Part shown: positions 26,301 to 34,692 of the stretch, piece after piece | Layout: every line of letters starts with the position of its first letter | Numbering within the stretch: position 1 is the stretch's first letter | Assembly: GCF_000429985.1 (NCBI RefSeq) | Contig: NZ_AUCX01000016.1 | Span: 61,299 to 125,298 of the forward strand | Source: Maridesulfovibrio bastinii DSM 16055 | GTDB taxonomy: Bacteria; Desulfobacterota; Desulfovibrionia; Desulfovibrionales; Desulfovibrionaceae | DNA: 64,000 bases | Direction of reading: 5' to 3' | Notes under the pieces: model-generated | The model's database searches: none | Told to the model about the DNA's origin: nothing | What the model saw: the letters and a program-made list of their open reading frames with translations, nothing else | Made by a program: the position numbers and the translations under genes

Positions 26301-28169
26301 TCAGCAGAGTGAGCTTCTTTCTATCTTTCCGCTTGAAGTTTTCGGCAGCTCATCCTTGAATTCTATGCTTTTAACAATAACAACAGGGCCAAGTTCACGC
26401 TGGATATGCTCTTTGAGCGCACGGCTTAGATCATCGGAAGGGCTCACTCCATGATTGAGCGTTACAAACGCCTTGGCGACCTGCCCTTTAATTTTATCCG
26501 GCACGCCTATAACCACAGCTTCGGCAACATCAGGATGTCCTGTAAGGGCGCTTTCAAGTTCAGCAGTTCCTATCCGGTGGCCTGAAATGTTCAAGACATC
26601 ATCGGCACGCCCCTGAATCCAGAAATATCCATCCTCATCCTTACGGGCGACATCACCGGCGTAAAACATACCCGGAATACGTCCCCAATAGTGTTTTCTG
26701 ATCAGCTCATTATCCTTGTAAACTGAGGACATCATTCCCGGCCACGGTCTGCGAATAACAAGCAGGCCACCCTTTCCGGCCGGAACAGGTTCTCCGCAGC
26801 TGTCCACAACATCCGCTTCTATACCCGGCAGCGGTTTGGTCACAGAGCCGGGCTTTAAAACCGAAACAGGTGTAGGACTTATCATGATCATACCGGCTTC
26901 AGTCTGCCACCAGGTATCAAGAACCGGACACTGTCCACGACCTATATTTTTATGCAGCCATATCCAGGCCTCAGGGTTAAAAGGCTCTCCTACAGCTCCA
27001 AGTATGCGCAGAGAAGAAAGGTCGTGCTGGTTCGGATACTTGGGACCGAAACGCATCAATGTTCTTATCTGCGTCGGAGAAGTATAAAAAATAGTGACAC
27101 CATATTTTGAAATAATGTGCCATAGCCGGTCAGCCTGAGGATACAGGGCATGGCCTTCATACATTACCGTTGTTGTTCCCGCCAGCAACGGCCCGTAAAC
27201 CATGTAGCTATGCCCGGTTATCCATCCCGGATCAGCTGAGCACCAGAAGATGTCGGTCGGCTTGAGATCAAAAACCATATTGAAGGTTCTATGAACCCCG
27301 ACCATATAACCGCCGTGATTATGGACAATACCTTTGGACTTACCGGTTGTACCGGAAGTATAAAGCAGAAACAGAGGATCGTTGGCATCCATAATTTCAG
27401 CCGCGGCCTGTGTTTTTTCATGGCGTACCAGATCGGCGTACCAGTAATCACGGGATGAATCCATGACCACTTCAACATTTGCCCTGTGTACAACCACCAC
27501 GGATTCAAGACTGTCAGCAGGATTATCTATCAGGGCTCTGTCGACTTCCTCTTTCAAACGAACGACCTGACCGTTGCGGTAAAAACCGTCTGCGGTAATC
27601 ACAACTTTCGGCTGAATTTCTTTTATCCGTTCGCGCAACAGTCGGGCCGAGAAACCGGAAAAAACAAGTGAATGTACCGCACCGATTCTGGCACAGGCCA
27701 GCATAGAAACCACTGTCTCCGGGAGCTGGGGCATATAAAGGACAACATGGTCCCCTTTACCGACCCCAAGAGAACGCAGAGCATTGGAAAAGCGGTTAAC
27801 CGCCCGGTAAAGATCATAGTATGTAAACTGCTTCTGATCTCCGGGTTCACCTTCCCATATCAGTGCCAGCCTGTTCTTGTTTACAGTTTCAATGTGCCTG
27901 TCCAAAGCATTGTAGACAATGTTGCATCTGGCCCCTGTGTACCAGCGGTAAAACGGAGCATCGGTCTCATCAAGCACCTTGTCCCATTTCTTGAACCAGC
28001 CCAGTTCATCAGCGGCCTCCTCCCAGTATCCTTCAGGATTTGAAGCGGCGAACTCTTTTGCTGCATTCAGGTCATGAGGGTTGATACCGGCTTCAATGAT
28101 CATCTGCGGCAAAGGTCTGAAAACCCTTTCCTCATGCAGAAGATTATCAAGAGTATCAGGATGCTCCAT
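26301..28169 (-). CDS. acs: acetyl-/propionyl-CoA synthetase (AMP-forming)
   Basis: This 622-residue ligase activates acetate or a similar short acid via an acyl-AMP. The P-loop-like motif YTSGTTGKSKGIVH, the DTWWQTEAG block and the hinge/adenylation motif YFWIQGRADDVLNISGHRIGTAE are intact. The catalytic Lys of PKTSSGKIE lies only nine residues from the end, and the protein stops at RSSLC, whereas classical Acs continues for about 35-45 residues. ATG 28169 was chosen because GGAGG precedes it. It follows a LytTR regulator gene in the same direction, with two LytTR-type repeats between them, so that regulator probably controls it. Confidence 0.88.
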   Translation of the reverse strand: MEHPDTLDNLLHEERVFRPLPQMIIEAGINPHDLNAAKEFAASNPEGYWEEAADELGWFKKWDKVLDETDAPFYRWYTGARCNIVYNALDRHIETVNKNRLALIWEGEPGDQKQFTYYDLYRAVNRFSNALRSLGVGKGDHVVLYMPQLPETVVSMLACARIGAVHSLVFSGFSARLLRERIKEIQPKVVITADGFYRNGQVVRLKEEVDRALIDNPADSLESVVVVHRANVEVVMDSSRDYWYADLVRHEKTQAAAEIMDANDPLFLLYTSGTTGKSKGIVHNHGGYMVGVHRTFNMVFDLKPTDIFWCSADPGWITGHSYMVYGPLLAGTTTVMYEGHALYPQADRLWHIISKYGVTIFYTSPTQIRTLMRFGPKYPNQHDLSSLRILGAVGEPFNPEAWIWLHKNIGRGQCPVLDTWWQTEAGMIMISPTPVSVLKPGSVTKPLPGIEADVVDSCGEPVPAGKGGLLVIRRPWPGMMSSVYKDNELIRKHYWGRIPGMFYAGDVARKDEDGYFWIQGRADDVLNISGHRIGTAELESALTGHPDVAEAVVIGVPDKIKGQVAKAFVTLNHGVSPSDDLSRALKEHIQRELGPVVIVKSIEFKDELPKTSSGKIERSSLC

Positions 28170-28268
28170 GCCGGCCTCCAATTAAATTTATCCTGTTGAA
28201 TCCAGTTACCGGGTCGACAACTCCACAACGTCCAGCACTAAAAAAATTCGAAAATTCACGCATTTCAA

Positions 28269-28304
28269 TTTCGGCAAACGGCAAAACTGTTTCGATAAAC
28301 GGCA
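28269..28304 (-). promoter_or_regulatory. tandem direct repeats, probable LytTR operator upstream of acs
   Basis: On the plus strand, TTTCGGCAAACGGCA (28269-28283) and TTTCGATAAACGGCA (28290-28304) are 15-bp direct repeats, 13 of 15 identical, spaced 21 bp start to start (two helical turns). Read on the minus strand each contains CCGTTT, which matches the GTT-centred LytTR/AgrA-family half-site. They lie between the LytTR gene and acs, about 100 bp upstream of the acs start. Confidence 0.65.
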
Positions 28305-28307
28305 TAT

Positions 28308-29174
28308 CTACATCCCCAGAATCTGTTTCAGTTTAGCTATACGTCTTCTGCCGATAGGCAGTTCAATGCGTGTACGCCCGGCTGTACGCAACATAAAATT
28401 ACTTCCCGGAAGCGAAGCAATCTCAGTGACCATTTCAAGATTGACCAGATATTTTCTGTGAACACGAAAAAAACGGAACGGGGTTAATCTCTCTTCAAGA
28501 TTTTTAAGCCTGTGCGAGGTTATAAACTTCTGGTTGGCAGTGTGAACATAAGAATAATCTTCGTATGCTTCCACAAAGATAATCTGGGTATAAGGAATCA
28601 GAATCATTTTACCATCCTGATTCACTGGAAGCTTTTCGATTTCCGGCTGCCTCGTTCTTGAAAAATCCCAGGCACTTTTTAAAGCTGATAAAAAACGGTC
28701 CTGTTCATCTTCTTCCAGAGAAAGCTGTAGGGTTTCCTCACCTGTTTCCACCCCGGAGCCGGAATCTTTCCAGTCCTCAGGCTCAGGAACTTCACGATAA
28801 TGGCTCTTGAAATGTGATATGCGTTGTGCTGTTTTAAGCAGCCTTTTTCTATCCACAGGCCAGATAAGATAATCAACAGCTCCCAGCTCAAAGGCTTGAT
28901 AAGCCAGACTTTCATCTTCAGCCAGAAAAACAAGACCCGGCTTGTTGCGCATGCCGCCGAGAGTTTTGGCAAGCTCTGTTCCGCTCATTTTGCCCGGAAA
29001 ATCCAAGCCCAGAAAAATGATTCCGTAGCCGACAGCCTTATGCAGATCAAGCCCTTCTTCCGCACTGACGGCTTCCCCCAGCACACGCACTTCATCAAGC
29101 CGCTCCAGTTGCCTGCGCAGTTCTGTGCGGACCTCCGCGTCCGGGTGAAGAATCAGTGTTTTCAGACTTGGCAT
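28308..29174 (-). CDS. LytTR-type transcription regulator with degenerate receiver
   Basis: This 288-residue regulator has an N-terminal receiver-like domain (1-125), an acidic linker (about 130-165) and a C-terminal LytTR DNA-binding domain (about 188-288; FVEAYEDYSYVHT, FFRVHRKYLVNLEMV, ELPIGRRR). In the receiver, the position of the phosphorylated Asp is Gly56 (FLGLDFPG where FLD-x-x-MPG is expected) and the N-terminal acidic pair is reduced to PD. The usual phosphorylation switch is therefore probably lost. It is followed directly by two direct repeats and acs, so it likely controls acetate activation. Confidence 0.85.
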   Translation of the reverse strand: MPSLKTLILHPDAEVRTELRRQLERLDEVRVLGEAVSAEEGLDLHKAVGYGIIFLGLDFPGKMSGTELAKTLGGMRNKPGLVFLAEDESLAYQAFELGAVDYLIWPVDRKRLLKTAQRISHFKSHYREVPEPEDWKDSGSGVETGEETLQLSLEEDEQDRFLSALKSAWDFSRTRQPEIEKLPVNQDGKMILIPYTQIIFVEAYEDYSYVHTANQKFITSHRLKNLEERLTPFRFFRVHRKYLVNLEMVTEIASLPGSNFMLRTAGRTRIELPIGRRRIAKLKQILGM

Positions 29175-29257
29175 AAAATATCACTTATTGATGGGATAAA
29201 TAATTAACCCTATTACCGGCATGAAGCAAGATCAGCTTTTGTATTTATTAATTATGT

Positions 29258-29620
29258 TCACATAGTACGAGAAATTTCTTCAATCATCAGTTCCGGTTCG
29301 ACAAGCGGTTTATGAAAAAGTCGGGATGAAACACAGCCCAGAGACAAAAGTTCGTCAGGAATATTGAATTCAAGCGACCCTGTGTACATGATAAACTTTA
29401 CCTCAGGCCATTTTTCATGTGCCTTGCCGATAAAAGCTGTACCATTCATACCGGGCAGTCTGAGATCAACGATAACGAGATCAACCGAACATTCCTTGAG
29501 TTTTTCCAGAGCTTCTTCACCGCTTCCGGCTTCAACCATGGAAAAACCCTCATCCTCAAAAAAATAAACAAGCCCCTCCCGGACTTGAACATCATCATCC
29601 AGCACCATTATACTATGCAT
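29258..29620 (-). CDS. single-domain response regulator (REC only)
   Basis: This 120-residue receiver protein has Asp9 and Asp10 in the acidic pocket, phospho-acceptor Asp52 (VIVDLRLPGMNG), a conserved Thr (MYTGS) and Lys (FHKPL). ATG 29620 was chosen because AGGTGAG precedes it; a longer in-frame form would start 15 codons earlier, inside the kinase gene. It begins 8 bp after the stop of the upstream sensor kinase gene, so the two form a pair. With no output domain, it must act by protein contact or as a phosphate relay. Confidence 0.85.
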   Translation of the reverse strand: MHSIMVLDDDVQVREGLVYFFEDEGFSMVEAGSGEEALEKLKECSVDLVIVDLRLPGMNGTAFIGKAHEKWPEVKFIMYTGSLEFNIPDELLSLGCVSSRLFHKPLVEPELMIEEISRTM

Positions 29621-29628
29621 ACTCTCAC

Positions 29629-32337
29629 CTAACCGGCAGGCAGACTTATTGTGAACCTTGTCCATTCACCTTTCACAGATTCAACCTGCATTCTCCCTTT
29701 ATGCTGATCCGTTATTATAAAATAAGAAACTGACAAACCAAGACCTGTCCCGGACCCCACAGGCTTACTGGTATAAAACGGTTCAAAAACCCTTTTCTGC
29801 TCCTCGTCGCCAAGTCCCGGTCCGTTATCTTCTATCTTTACCAGAACCATATCCGAATCGATCTCGGTTCGTAAAATAATACAGGGTTCTTCCTTAATGT
29901 AATGCTTTTCGGCAGTTGCCTCGGCGGCATTTTTAATCAGGTTTAAAAAGACCTGCCTTATCTCTGTGCCATCGCAATAAACAGCAGGAACCCCGCTGGC
30001 ATACTCTTTTACAATTTTTATTTTCTTAAAATCATACCTGCGTTCAAGATCATAATCACTGGAAGCAAGCTCAAGAGTCTCTTCCAGCAGCTGCTCAATG
30101 TTGTAATATTCAAAAAGGCGTTCTGATATACGGCTGAAACTAAGCATATTGCGAACAATCGTGGCCGCCCGTCCAGCTGAATCAGCTATCCCGTCCAGAA
30201 GATTCGGGATATCCCTTTTATCAAGATATCTCCGCATATCCTCGAGAGATACGCCTATCTCTGATGCTGCAACATCATTAAGCCTTAAATCTGAGTAGAG
30301 ACGCCGTCTGAGGTTATGCAGATTACCGAGAATACCCGCAAGAGGATTATTTATTTCATGGGCCATTCCAGCTGCCAGCCCGCCGAGAGACATCATTTTT
30401 TCGGTCTGGACCATCATCTGCTCAAGCCGGACTCTCTGAGTAACATCATCTATGCGGATAACAGCCCCTCTGCCGTTATCACAATCAATGGGAAAAACGG
30501 TTATCTCACGATATCTGGATTCATCCTTTAAATTCAGGACCCTTGGAGGATCAACAAGGGTCGTCCCTTTCTCAATGGAAGCCATTATCCTTGCATAATC
30601 ATCGGCAATACCGGGAAAAGCTTCCACAAGATTCATGCGGCAGGCTTCTTTGGAAGAAATCCCCGTCATTTCTTCAGCTTTAAAATTCCACTGGTTTACA
30701 ACTCCGTTGCTGTCTACACCCACAAGGATGGAAGGCATGGAATTTATAATATTTTCAAGATAGTTACGCAGGCGGCGCAACTCCTCTTCGGCTTTTTTAC
30801 GCTCGGTTATGTCAGTATGCGCTCCGGCAATACGATAGGGTTTCCCCTGCTCATCCCTCAAACAGCTTCCACGCCCCATTACCCATTTCCAACTGCCGTC
30901 TTTCGCCTTCATTCTGTATTCAACCATGATTCTGTCAGTCTTGTGGGTAAAAAATAAATCATTCACCCTGATCACACGATCATAATCATCCGGGTGAATT
31001 CTGCTTTTCCATTCCTCTATATTATTTGGAATTTCCTCATCACTGAATCCTAATATTTCCTTCCAGCGGCTGGAAAAAAATACTTCACCGGATTTTCTGT
31101 CCCAATCCCAGATTCCGTCATTGGTCCCCATGGTAACAAGGTCATACATATCCTTACTGCGCCTTAAGGCCTGCTCTATCCTTTTTCTGGCTATGGCCGA
31201 ACGCCACAGGACCAGAATAACCAGCCCCATAAAAATAAAAAGTCCTACGGCAAACCAGACTTTAGCCTTGTGCTGGGAATAAAATGTCTTTTTCTGATTA
31301 ACAATTATGCTGTTTAGGGGAAGCCCGGCCGGATTGAAGCCAATCTTATTCAGCTGTTTGAAATCAAACATATATTTATTGGGACTTTCATAATTTATCG
31401 GAATATCCGAAGCTTTTTCACCGCCAAGAATTCGGGCCGCCATTTCACCGGCAATTTTTCCCTGATCCGCACCGCTTACAAGCTCCCCGCCGACAATCCC
31501 GTGTCCCAGCAGAAAATCCCAGAAACTGAAAACAGGCAGTTCACTTTCAGAGCTTACAATTTCAATTGTCTTTTCAAGCGGCAGCAGAATCCCTTTATCC
31601 CCTTTTAAAAAGGACAATATCAGCACAACCGAATCATGTGGAAGACTTGAAATATCATCCACAACCTGCTCAACATTCATACCGGTTTTTAATTCCAAAC
31701 GTGCTCTACCCGTAAAAACATCCTGCTTCTCTAAAAAGATGCGGCTGTTGTGCCTTGCCGTAGGCATATCCGAAGCATAAGCAACGACCCTGTTTGCATA
31801 AGGATAAAGTCTTAAAGCCGCTTCTATAGTTGACCTTATGCTTATGGCTTCAACTACACCGGTTATATCCTTTTCCCCGTGCAGCATTTCCTTCTTGAAA
31901 GCATTGATGCCTAGAAAAACAACCGGAATGCCCGGAAAAAGTTTTGCCCTTCTGGCAATAAGAAATTCCAGGGCGTTGTTATCTGAAACTATGATTACAT
32001 CGGGTTTGTTTTCCGAATATTTGGTCGCATATAATTCTTCCAGTAGATTTAGATACTCCGGGCTGTTCTTATACTTGGTATCCATGAATTCATCATGGAT
32101 GATTACCGGAAAATCCAGCTTATCCATCTCTGACTTTATACTTTTATTAATACTGGCGCTCCACTTGAGAGACGAGTGGTATGAATTGATCAGCAATATT
32201 TCATACTGCTTTTTAGCGGCCGAAGCCGACTCAGGGAGCAATATGGATGAAATTAATATTGCTACAACCAGAGATATTAGCCCGGTAAAATATATTTTAT
32301 TCTTGAAAATAAAACTTTCTTTTTTGATTGAACCCAT
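29629..32337 (-). CDS. sensor histidine kinase with periplasmic ABC-substrate-binding-like domain
   Basis: This kinase of about 902 residues has an N-terminal signal/membrane helix, then a large extracytoplasmic domain of the ABC_sub_bind type (about 45-345; YEILLINSYHSSLKWS, PDVIIVSDNNALEFL, IPVVFLGINAF). A second membrane helix (about 360-382) is followed by two PAS domains (about 400-525 and 535-650), a HisKA domain (GGLAAGMAHEINNPLAGIL) and an ATPase domain (DNGPGLGDEE, GTGLGLSVSYFI). It likely senses a small ligand outside the cell. The start was set at 32337, where GGGGAAAG precedes the ATG, instead of 32373, which lacks a ribosome-binding site. Confidence 0.85.
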   Translation of the reverse strand: MGSIKKESFIFKNKIYFTGLISLVVAILISSILLPESASAAKKQYEILLINSYHSSLKWSASINKSIKSEMDKLDFPVIIHDEFMDTKYKNSPEYLNLLEELYATKYSENKPDVIIVSDNNALEFLIARRAKLFPGIPVVFLGINAFKKEMLHGEKDITGVVEAISIRSTIEAALRLYPYANRVVAYASDMPTARHNSRIFLEKQDVFTGRARLELKTGMNVEQVVDDISSLPHDSVVLILSFLKGDKGILLPLEKTIEIVSSESELPVFSFWDFLLGHGIVGGELVSGADQGKIAGEMAARILGGEKASDIPINYESPNKYMFDFKQLNKIGFNPAGLPLNSIIVNQKKTFYSQHKAKVWFAVGLFIFMGLVILVLWRSAIARKRIEQALRRSKDMYDLVTMGTNDGIWDWDRKSGEVFFSSRWKEILGFSDEEIPNNIEEWKSRIHPDDYDRVIRVNDLFFTHKTDRIMVEYRMKAKDGSWKWVMGRGSCLRDEQGKPYRIAGAHTDITERKKAEEELRRLRNYLENIINSMPSILVGVDSNGVVNQWNFKAEEMTGISSKEACRMNLVEAFPGIADDYARIMASIEKGTTLVDPPRVLNLKDESRYREITVFPIDCDNGRGAVIRIDDVTQRVRLEQMMVQTEKMMSLGGLAAGMAHEINNPLAGILGNLHNLRRRLYSDLRLNDVAASEIGVSLEDMRRYLDKRDIPNLLDGIADSAGRAATIVRNMLSFSRISERLFEYYNIEQLLEETLELASSDYDLERRYDFKKIKIVKEYASGVPAVYCDGTEIRQVFLNLIKNAAEATAEKHYIKEEPCIILRTEIDSDMVLVKIEDNGPGLGDEEQKRVFEPFYTSKPVGSGTGLGLSVSYFIITDQHKGRMQVESVKGEWTRFTISLPAG

Positions 32338-32421
32338 TCTTTCCCCAAATAGATATAGGTGAATCCATTTCAAACCGGTTTAAATTCATCTGTTATATAC
32401 AGATATAATACGCAGCAACAC

Positions 32422-32436
32422 AATTGATAAAGATTT
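32422..32436 (+). promoter_or_regulatory. candidate PerR operator upstream of perR
   Basis: AATTGATAAAGATTT lies about 35 bp upstream of the perR -35 box and resembles the palindrome upstream of rbr (AATTGATAATCAATC on the minus strand). A wider GATAAA-N8-TTTATC inverted repeat (32426-32445) overlaps it. Autoregulation by PerR is the obvious hypothesis. Confidence 0.35.
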
Positions 32437-32469
32437 TTATTTATCTTTTAGTTTTTTTCCTAGCACCCG

Positions 32470-32498
32470 TTGACATTAAAAGGAATTATTACTATTAA
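32470..32498 (+). promoter_or_regulatory. sigma-70-type promoter of perR
   Basis: A consensus TTGACA (32470-32475) is followed after exactly 17 bp by TATTAA (32493-32498). The perR ATG is 23 bp further, behind GAGAGG. Confidence 0.65.
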
Positions 32499-32520
32499 CT
32501 GATTTCAAGAGAGGTTAATT

Positions 32521-32928
32521 ATGAAAATAGGACAGAGAAGATCAAAACAGCGTGAGCTTATTCTTGAAGAGCTCAGAGGAGTGACCTCCCACCCTACAGC
32601 GGACGAGCTGTATGAGATGGTCAGAAAACGTATGCCTAACATCAGCCTTGGAACTGTTTACCGCAATCTGGAGCTTCTTGCATCGCATGGAGTTATCCTT
32701 AAAATCGAGACAGGCGGTAAGAACAGATTCGATGGAAATTCTAAAATACACCCGCATTTGAGGTGTACAAATTGTGGAAAAGTCGAGGATCTGGATATTG
32801 AAGTTAAAACTGAACCGGTCGACGAAGAAAAATCCAGAGGTTTCTCAATAACCGGATGCAACATCGAATATCTCGGACTTTGCCCGGACTGCATCAACCT
32901 TATGCAGGACAAGCAGACGGTTCATTAA
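32521..32928 (+). CDS. perR: PerR-type peroxide-responsive Fur-family repressor
   Basis: This 135-residue Fur-superfamily repressor has a winged-helix N-terminus (SHPTADELYEMVRKRMPNISLGTVYRNLELL) and a C-terminal metal/dimer domain with two CxxC pairs (C82/C85 and C121/C124) that bind structural zinc. His24 in SHPTADE aligns with His37 of Bacillus PerR, one of the residues oxidised by peroxide, though Fur proteins share this His. Its position directly before rubrerythrin supports PerR over Fur or Zur. It should repress the downstream oxygen-defence genes in its metal-bound form and release them on H2O2 exposure. Confidence 0.87.
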   Translation: MKIGQRRSKQRELILEELRGVTSHPTADELYEMVRKRMPNISLGTVYRNLELLASHGVILKIETGGKNRFDGNSKIHPHLRCTNCGKVEDLDIEVKTEPVDEEKSRGFSITGCNIEYLGLCPDCINLMQDKQTVH

Positions 32929-33022
32929 GTCACTCGCAAGCTATAGGCGATTATATAGTTAGAAAATCATTCTCCAGGTGCTGACATCATTCTCCAGTCC
33001 TGTTATTCTTATTGTATCTTCA

Positions 33023-33038
33023 GATTGATTATCAATTC
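33023..33038. promoter_or_regulatory. palindrome upstream of rubrerythrin, candidate PerR box
   Basis: GATTGATTATCAATTC contains the perfect inverted repeat ATTGAT-T-ATCAAT (33024-33036). It sits 31 bp before the rbr start and shares its AATTGATAA half with the site upstream of perR. The half ATCAATTC recurs at 34583-34590 upstream of roo. Confidence 0.45.
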
Positions 33039-33068
33039 AAAATCACTAGAATCGGAGGAATTACAACT

Positions 33069-33644
33069 ATGCCTAGTCTTAAAGGCTCTCAGACAGAAAA
33101 AAATCTTTTAATCGCCTTTGCCGGGGAATCCCAGGCCAGAAATCGCTATACCTACTTTGCTTCACAGGCAAAAAAAGAAGGCTTTGTACAGATATCTGAC
33201 GTTTTCACCGAAACAGCCAATCAGGAAAAAGAGCATGCCAAAAGACTCTTTAAATTTCTGGAAGGCGGGGACTTGGAAATTCAGGCCTCTTATCCTGCAG
33301 GTGTAATCGGAAACACCCTTGAAAACCTCAAGGAAGCCGCAGGCGGAGAAAATTACGAACATTCCGAAATGTATCCCGGATTTGCAAAAATTGCTGAAGA
33401 AGAAGGTTTCCATCTTATTGCTTCAGTATTTTCACACATTGCAATTGCGGAAGAATTTCACGAAAAAAGATATCTTGGCCTTGCTAAAAACATAGAAAAC
33501 GATACCGTGTTTAAGAAGGAAGAAAAAGTGAAATGGCAGTGCGCAAACTGTGGTTACATTCACTACGGAGATAAAGCTCCTGAGAAGTGTCCCGCATGCG
33601 ACCATCCTAAAGCCCATTTCAAACTTGCTTGCGAAAACTGGTAA
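33069..33644 (+). CDS. rbr: rubrerythrin
   Basis: This 191-residue cytosolic protein is a diiron peroxidase that reduces H2O2 to water with electrons from rubredoxin or NADH. The N-terminal ferritin-like four-helix domain (about 1-145) contains the ExxH and Glu ligands (NQEKEHAK, AIAEEFHEKRY). The C-terminal rubredoxin-like domain has two CxxC knuckles (CANCGYIH, CPACDHPK). ATG 33069 was chosen because of CGGAGG just upstream; a longer in-frame start at 33012 is not supported. It follows perR and precedes desulfoferrodoxin, as in other Desulfovibrio. Confidence 0.95.
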   Translation: MPSLKGSQTEKNLLIAFAGESQARNRYTYFASQAKKEGFVQISDVFTETANQEKEHAKRLFKFLEGGDLEIQASYPAGVIGNTLENLKEAAGGENYEHSEMYPGFAKIAEEEGFHLIASVFSHIAIAEEFHEKRYLGLAKNIENDTVFKKEEKVKWQCANCGYIHYGDKAPEKCPACDHPKAHFKLACENW

Positions 33645-33680
33645 TTTTTTTTTAATGAATTCAAAAGGAGGAATAGTAAA

Positions 33681-34067
33681 ATGGCTACAGAACTCTATCA
33701 GATTTACAAATGTGAAGTTTGCGGAAATATTGTAATGGTTCTTCATGAAGGCGAAGGAGACCTCGTCTGTTGTGGTAAAGACATGGTTCTTATGACTGAA
33801 AACACTGTTGATGCTGCTAAAGAAAAGCATGTTCCCGTTATCGAAAAAATCGAGGGCGGCTACAAAGTCAAAGTTGGCGATGTTGCTCATCCTATGGAAG
33901 AAAAGCATTACATTGAATGGATTGAACTCTCTTCCGGCAGCAACGGATACTTCAAGAAACTTTCTCCCGGTGATGCTCCTGAAGCTGAATTCTGCGGATG
34001 CAAATTCGGCTCTGAACCTGTAGTTGCACGTGCATACTGCAACCTGCATGGTCTTTGGAAAGCATAA
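33681..34067 (+). CDS. dfx: desulfoferrodoxin (2Fe superoxide reductase)
   Basis: This 128-residue protein reduces superoxide to H2O2 without producing O2. The N-terminal desulforedoxin-like centre I has Cys11, Cys14, Cys30 and Cys31. The C-terminal catalytic centre II has His50, His70, His76, Cys120 and His123, with Glu48 next to the site. AAAGGAGG precedes the ATG. The peroxide it makes is the substrate of rubrerythrin encoded 36 bp upstream, and the electrons come from the rubredoxins encoded just downstream. The gene is also called rbo or sor. Confidence 0.95.
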   Translation: MATELYQIYKCEVCGNIVMVLHEGEGDLVCCGKDMVLMTENTVDAAKEKHVPVIEKIEGGYKVKVGDVAHPMEEKHYIEWIELSSGSNGYFKKLSPGDAPEAEFCGCKFGSEPVVARAYCNLHGLWKA

Positions 34068-34119
34068 TTTATAATCTATAGTCCCAAAATTACCCTAAAG
34101 AAGGCTAAGGCAAAATATA

Positions 34120-34299
34120 ATGAGCACGCCAGAAGAAATGTATCGCTGTCAGGTAGGTAACTGCGGTTATGTTTATGACCCGGACCGAGGTGACAGGAAA
34201 GGCAAAATTCCAAAAGGAACCGCATTCAAGGATCTTCCAGAAGACTGGAAATGTCCTATCTGCGGAGCCTCTAAGAAATCGTTCAAGCCATTAGCCTGA
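34120..34299 (+). CDS. rdl: rubredoxin-like protein with CX4C knuckle (Rd2/Rdl type)
   Basis: This 59-residue iron protein has its first Cys pair at Cys10 and Cys15, spaced by four residues, and its second pair at Cys45 and Cys48 (CPIC). Classical rubredoxins have CX2C at both positions. The wider first knuckle is known from Desulfovibrio rubredoxin-2 and related Rdl proteins, where it shifts the redox properties. The charged insertion RGDRKGKIPKG is also typical of that type. It lies between desulfoferrodoxin and the classical rubredoxin, and probably shuttles electrons to one of the oxygen-defence enzymes. Confidence 0.9.
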   Translation: MSTPEEMYRCQVGNCGYVYDPDRGDRKGKIPKGTAFKDLPEDWKCPICGASKKSFKPLA

Positions 34300-34335
34300 C
34301 TTTTTTACTAATTAAAAATGCAAGAGGTTAAAAAA

Positions 34336-34497
34336 ATGAAGAAATACGTTTGTACCGTCTGCGGATGGGTTTACGATCCCGCTGAAGGTGATCCTGATGG
34401 AGATATCGCTCCAGGCACTGCTTTCGAAGATATTCCTGATGATTGGGTTTGCCCCGTATGCGGCGCATCCAAAGATGACTTCGAAGTAGAAGAATAA
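34336..34497 (+). CDS. rub: rubredoxin
   Basis: This 53-residue classical rubredoxin has a single FeS4 centre held by Cys6, Cys9, Cys39 and Cys42 ([17 protein letters not shown]). It is acidic, like other Desulfovibrio rubredoxins. In these bacteria it passes electrons to rubredoxin:oxygen oxidoreductase (the product of the next gene), to desulfoferrodoxin and to rubrerythrin. It probably belongs to the perR-rbr-dfx-rdl transcript. The next gene, roo, is separated by 195 bp and a hairpin. Confidence 0.93.
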   Translation: MKKYVCTVCGWVYDPAEGDPDGDIAPGTAFEDIPDDWVCPVCGASKDDFEVEE

Positions 34498-34630
34498 TTA
34501 AATCCGGAATTATGAAGATGTGCCGCTTGAGCATGCGGAAATTAAGCTGTTTTAAACAGGCTCAGAATATCCGTAGGATACAATCAATTCTAATTCTCAA
34601 TATATAAGCGGCTTCAAATCGTTTTGACTA

Positions 34631-34663
34631 AGCCGGGGAGGGTCCCCCCTCTCCGGCTTTTAA
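34631..34663 (+). terminator. GC-rich hairpin with T run between rub and roo
   Basis: AGCCGGGGAGGG (34631-34642) pairs with CCCTCTCCGGCT (34647-34658), with one G-U pair, followed by CTTTT. It ends only 30 bp before the roo start. A TATATAA at 34601-34607 upstream of it could be the roo -10 box, in which case the hairpin lies in the roo leader and could work as an attenuator. Confidence 0.75.
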
Positions 34664-34692
34664 AACCTTTAAACTACAGAAGAGATAAAAAA

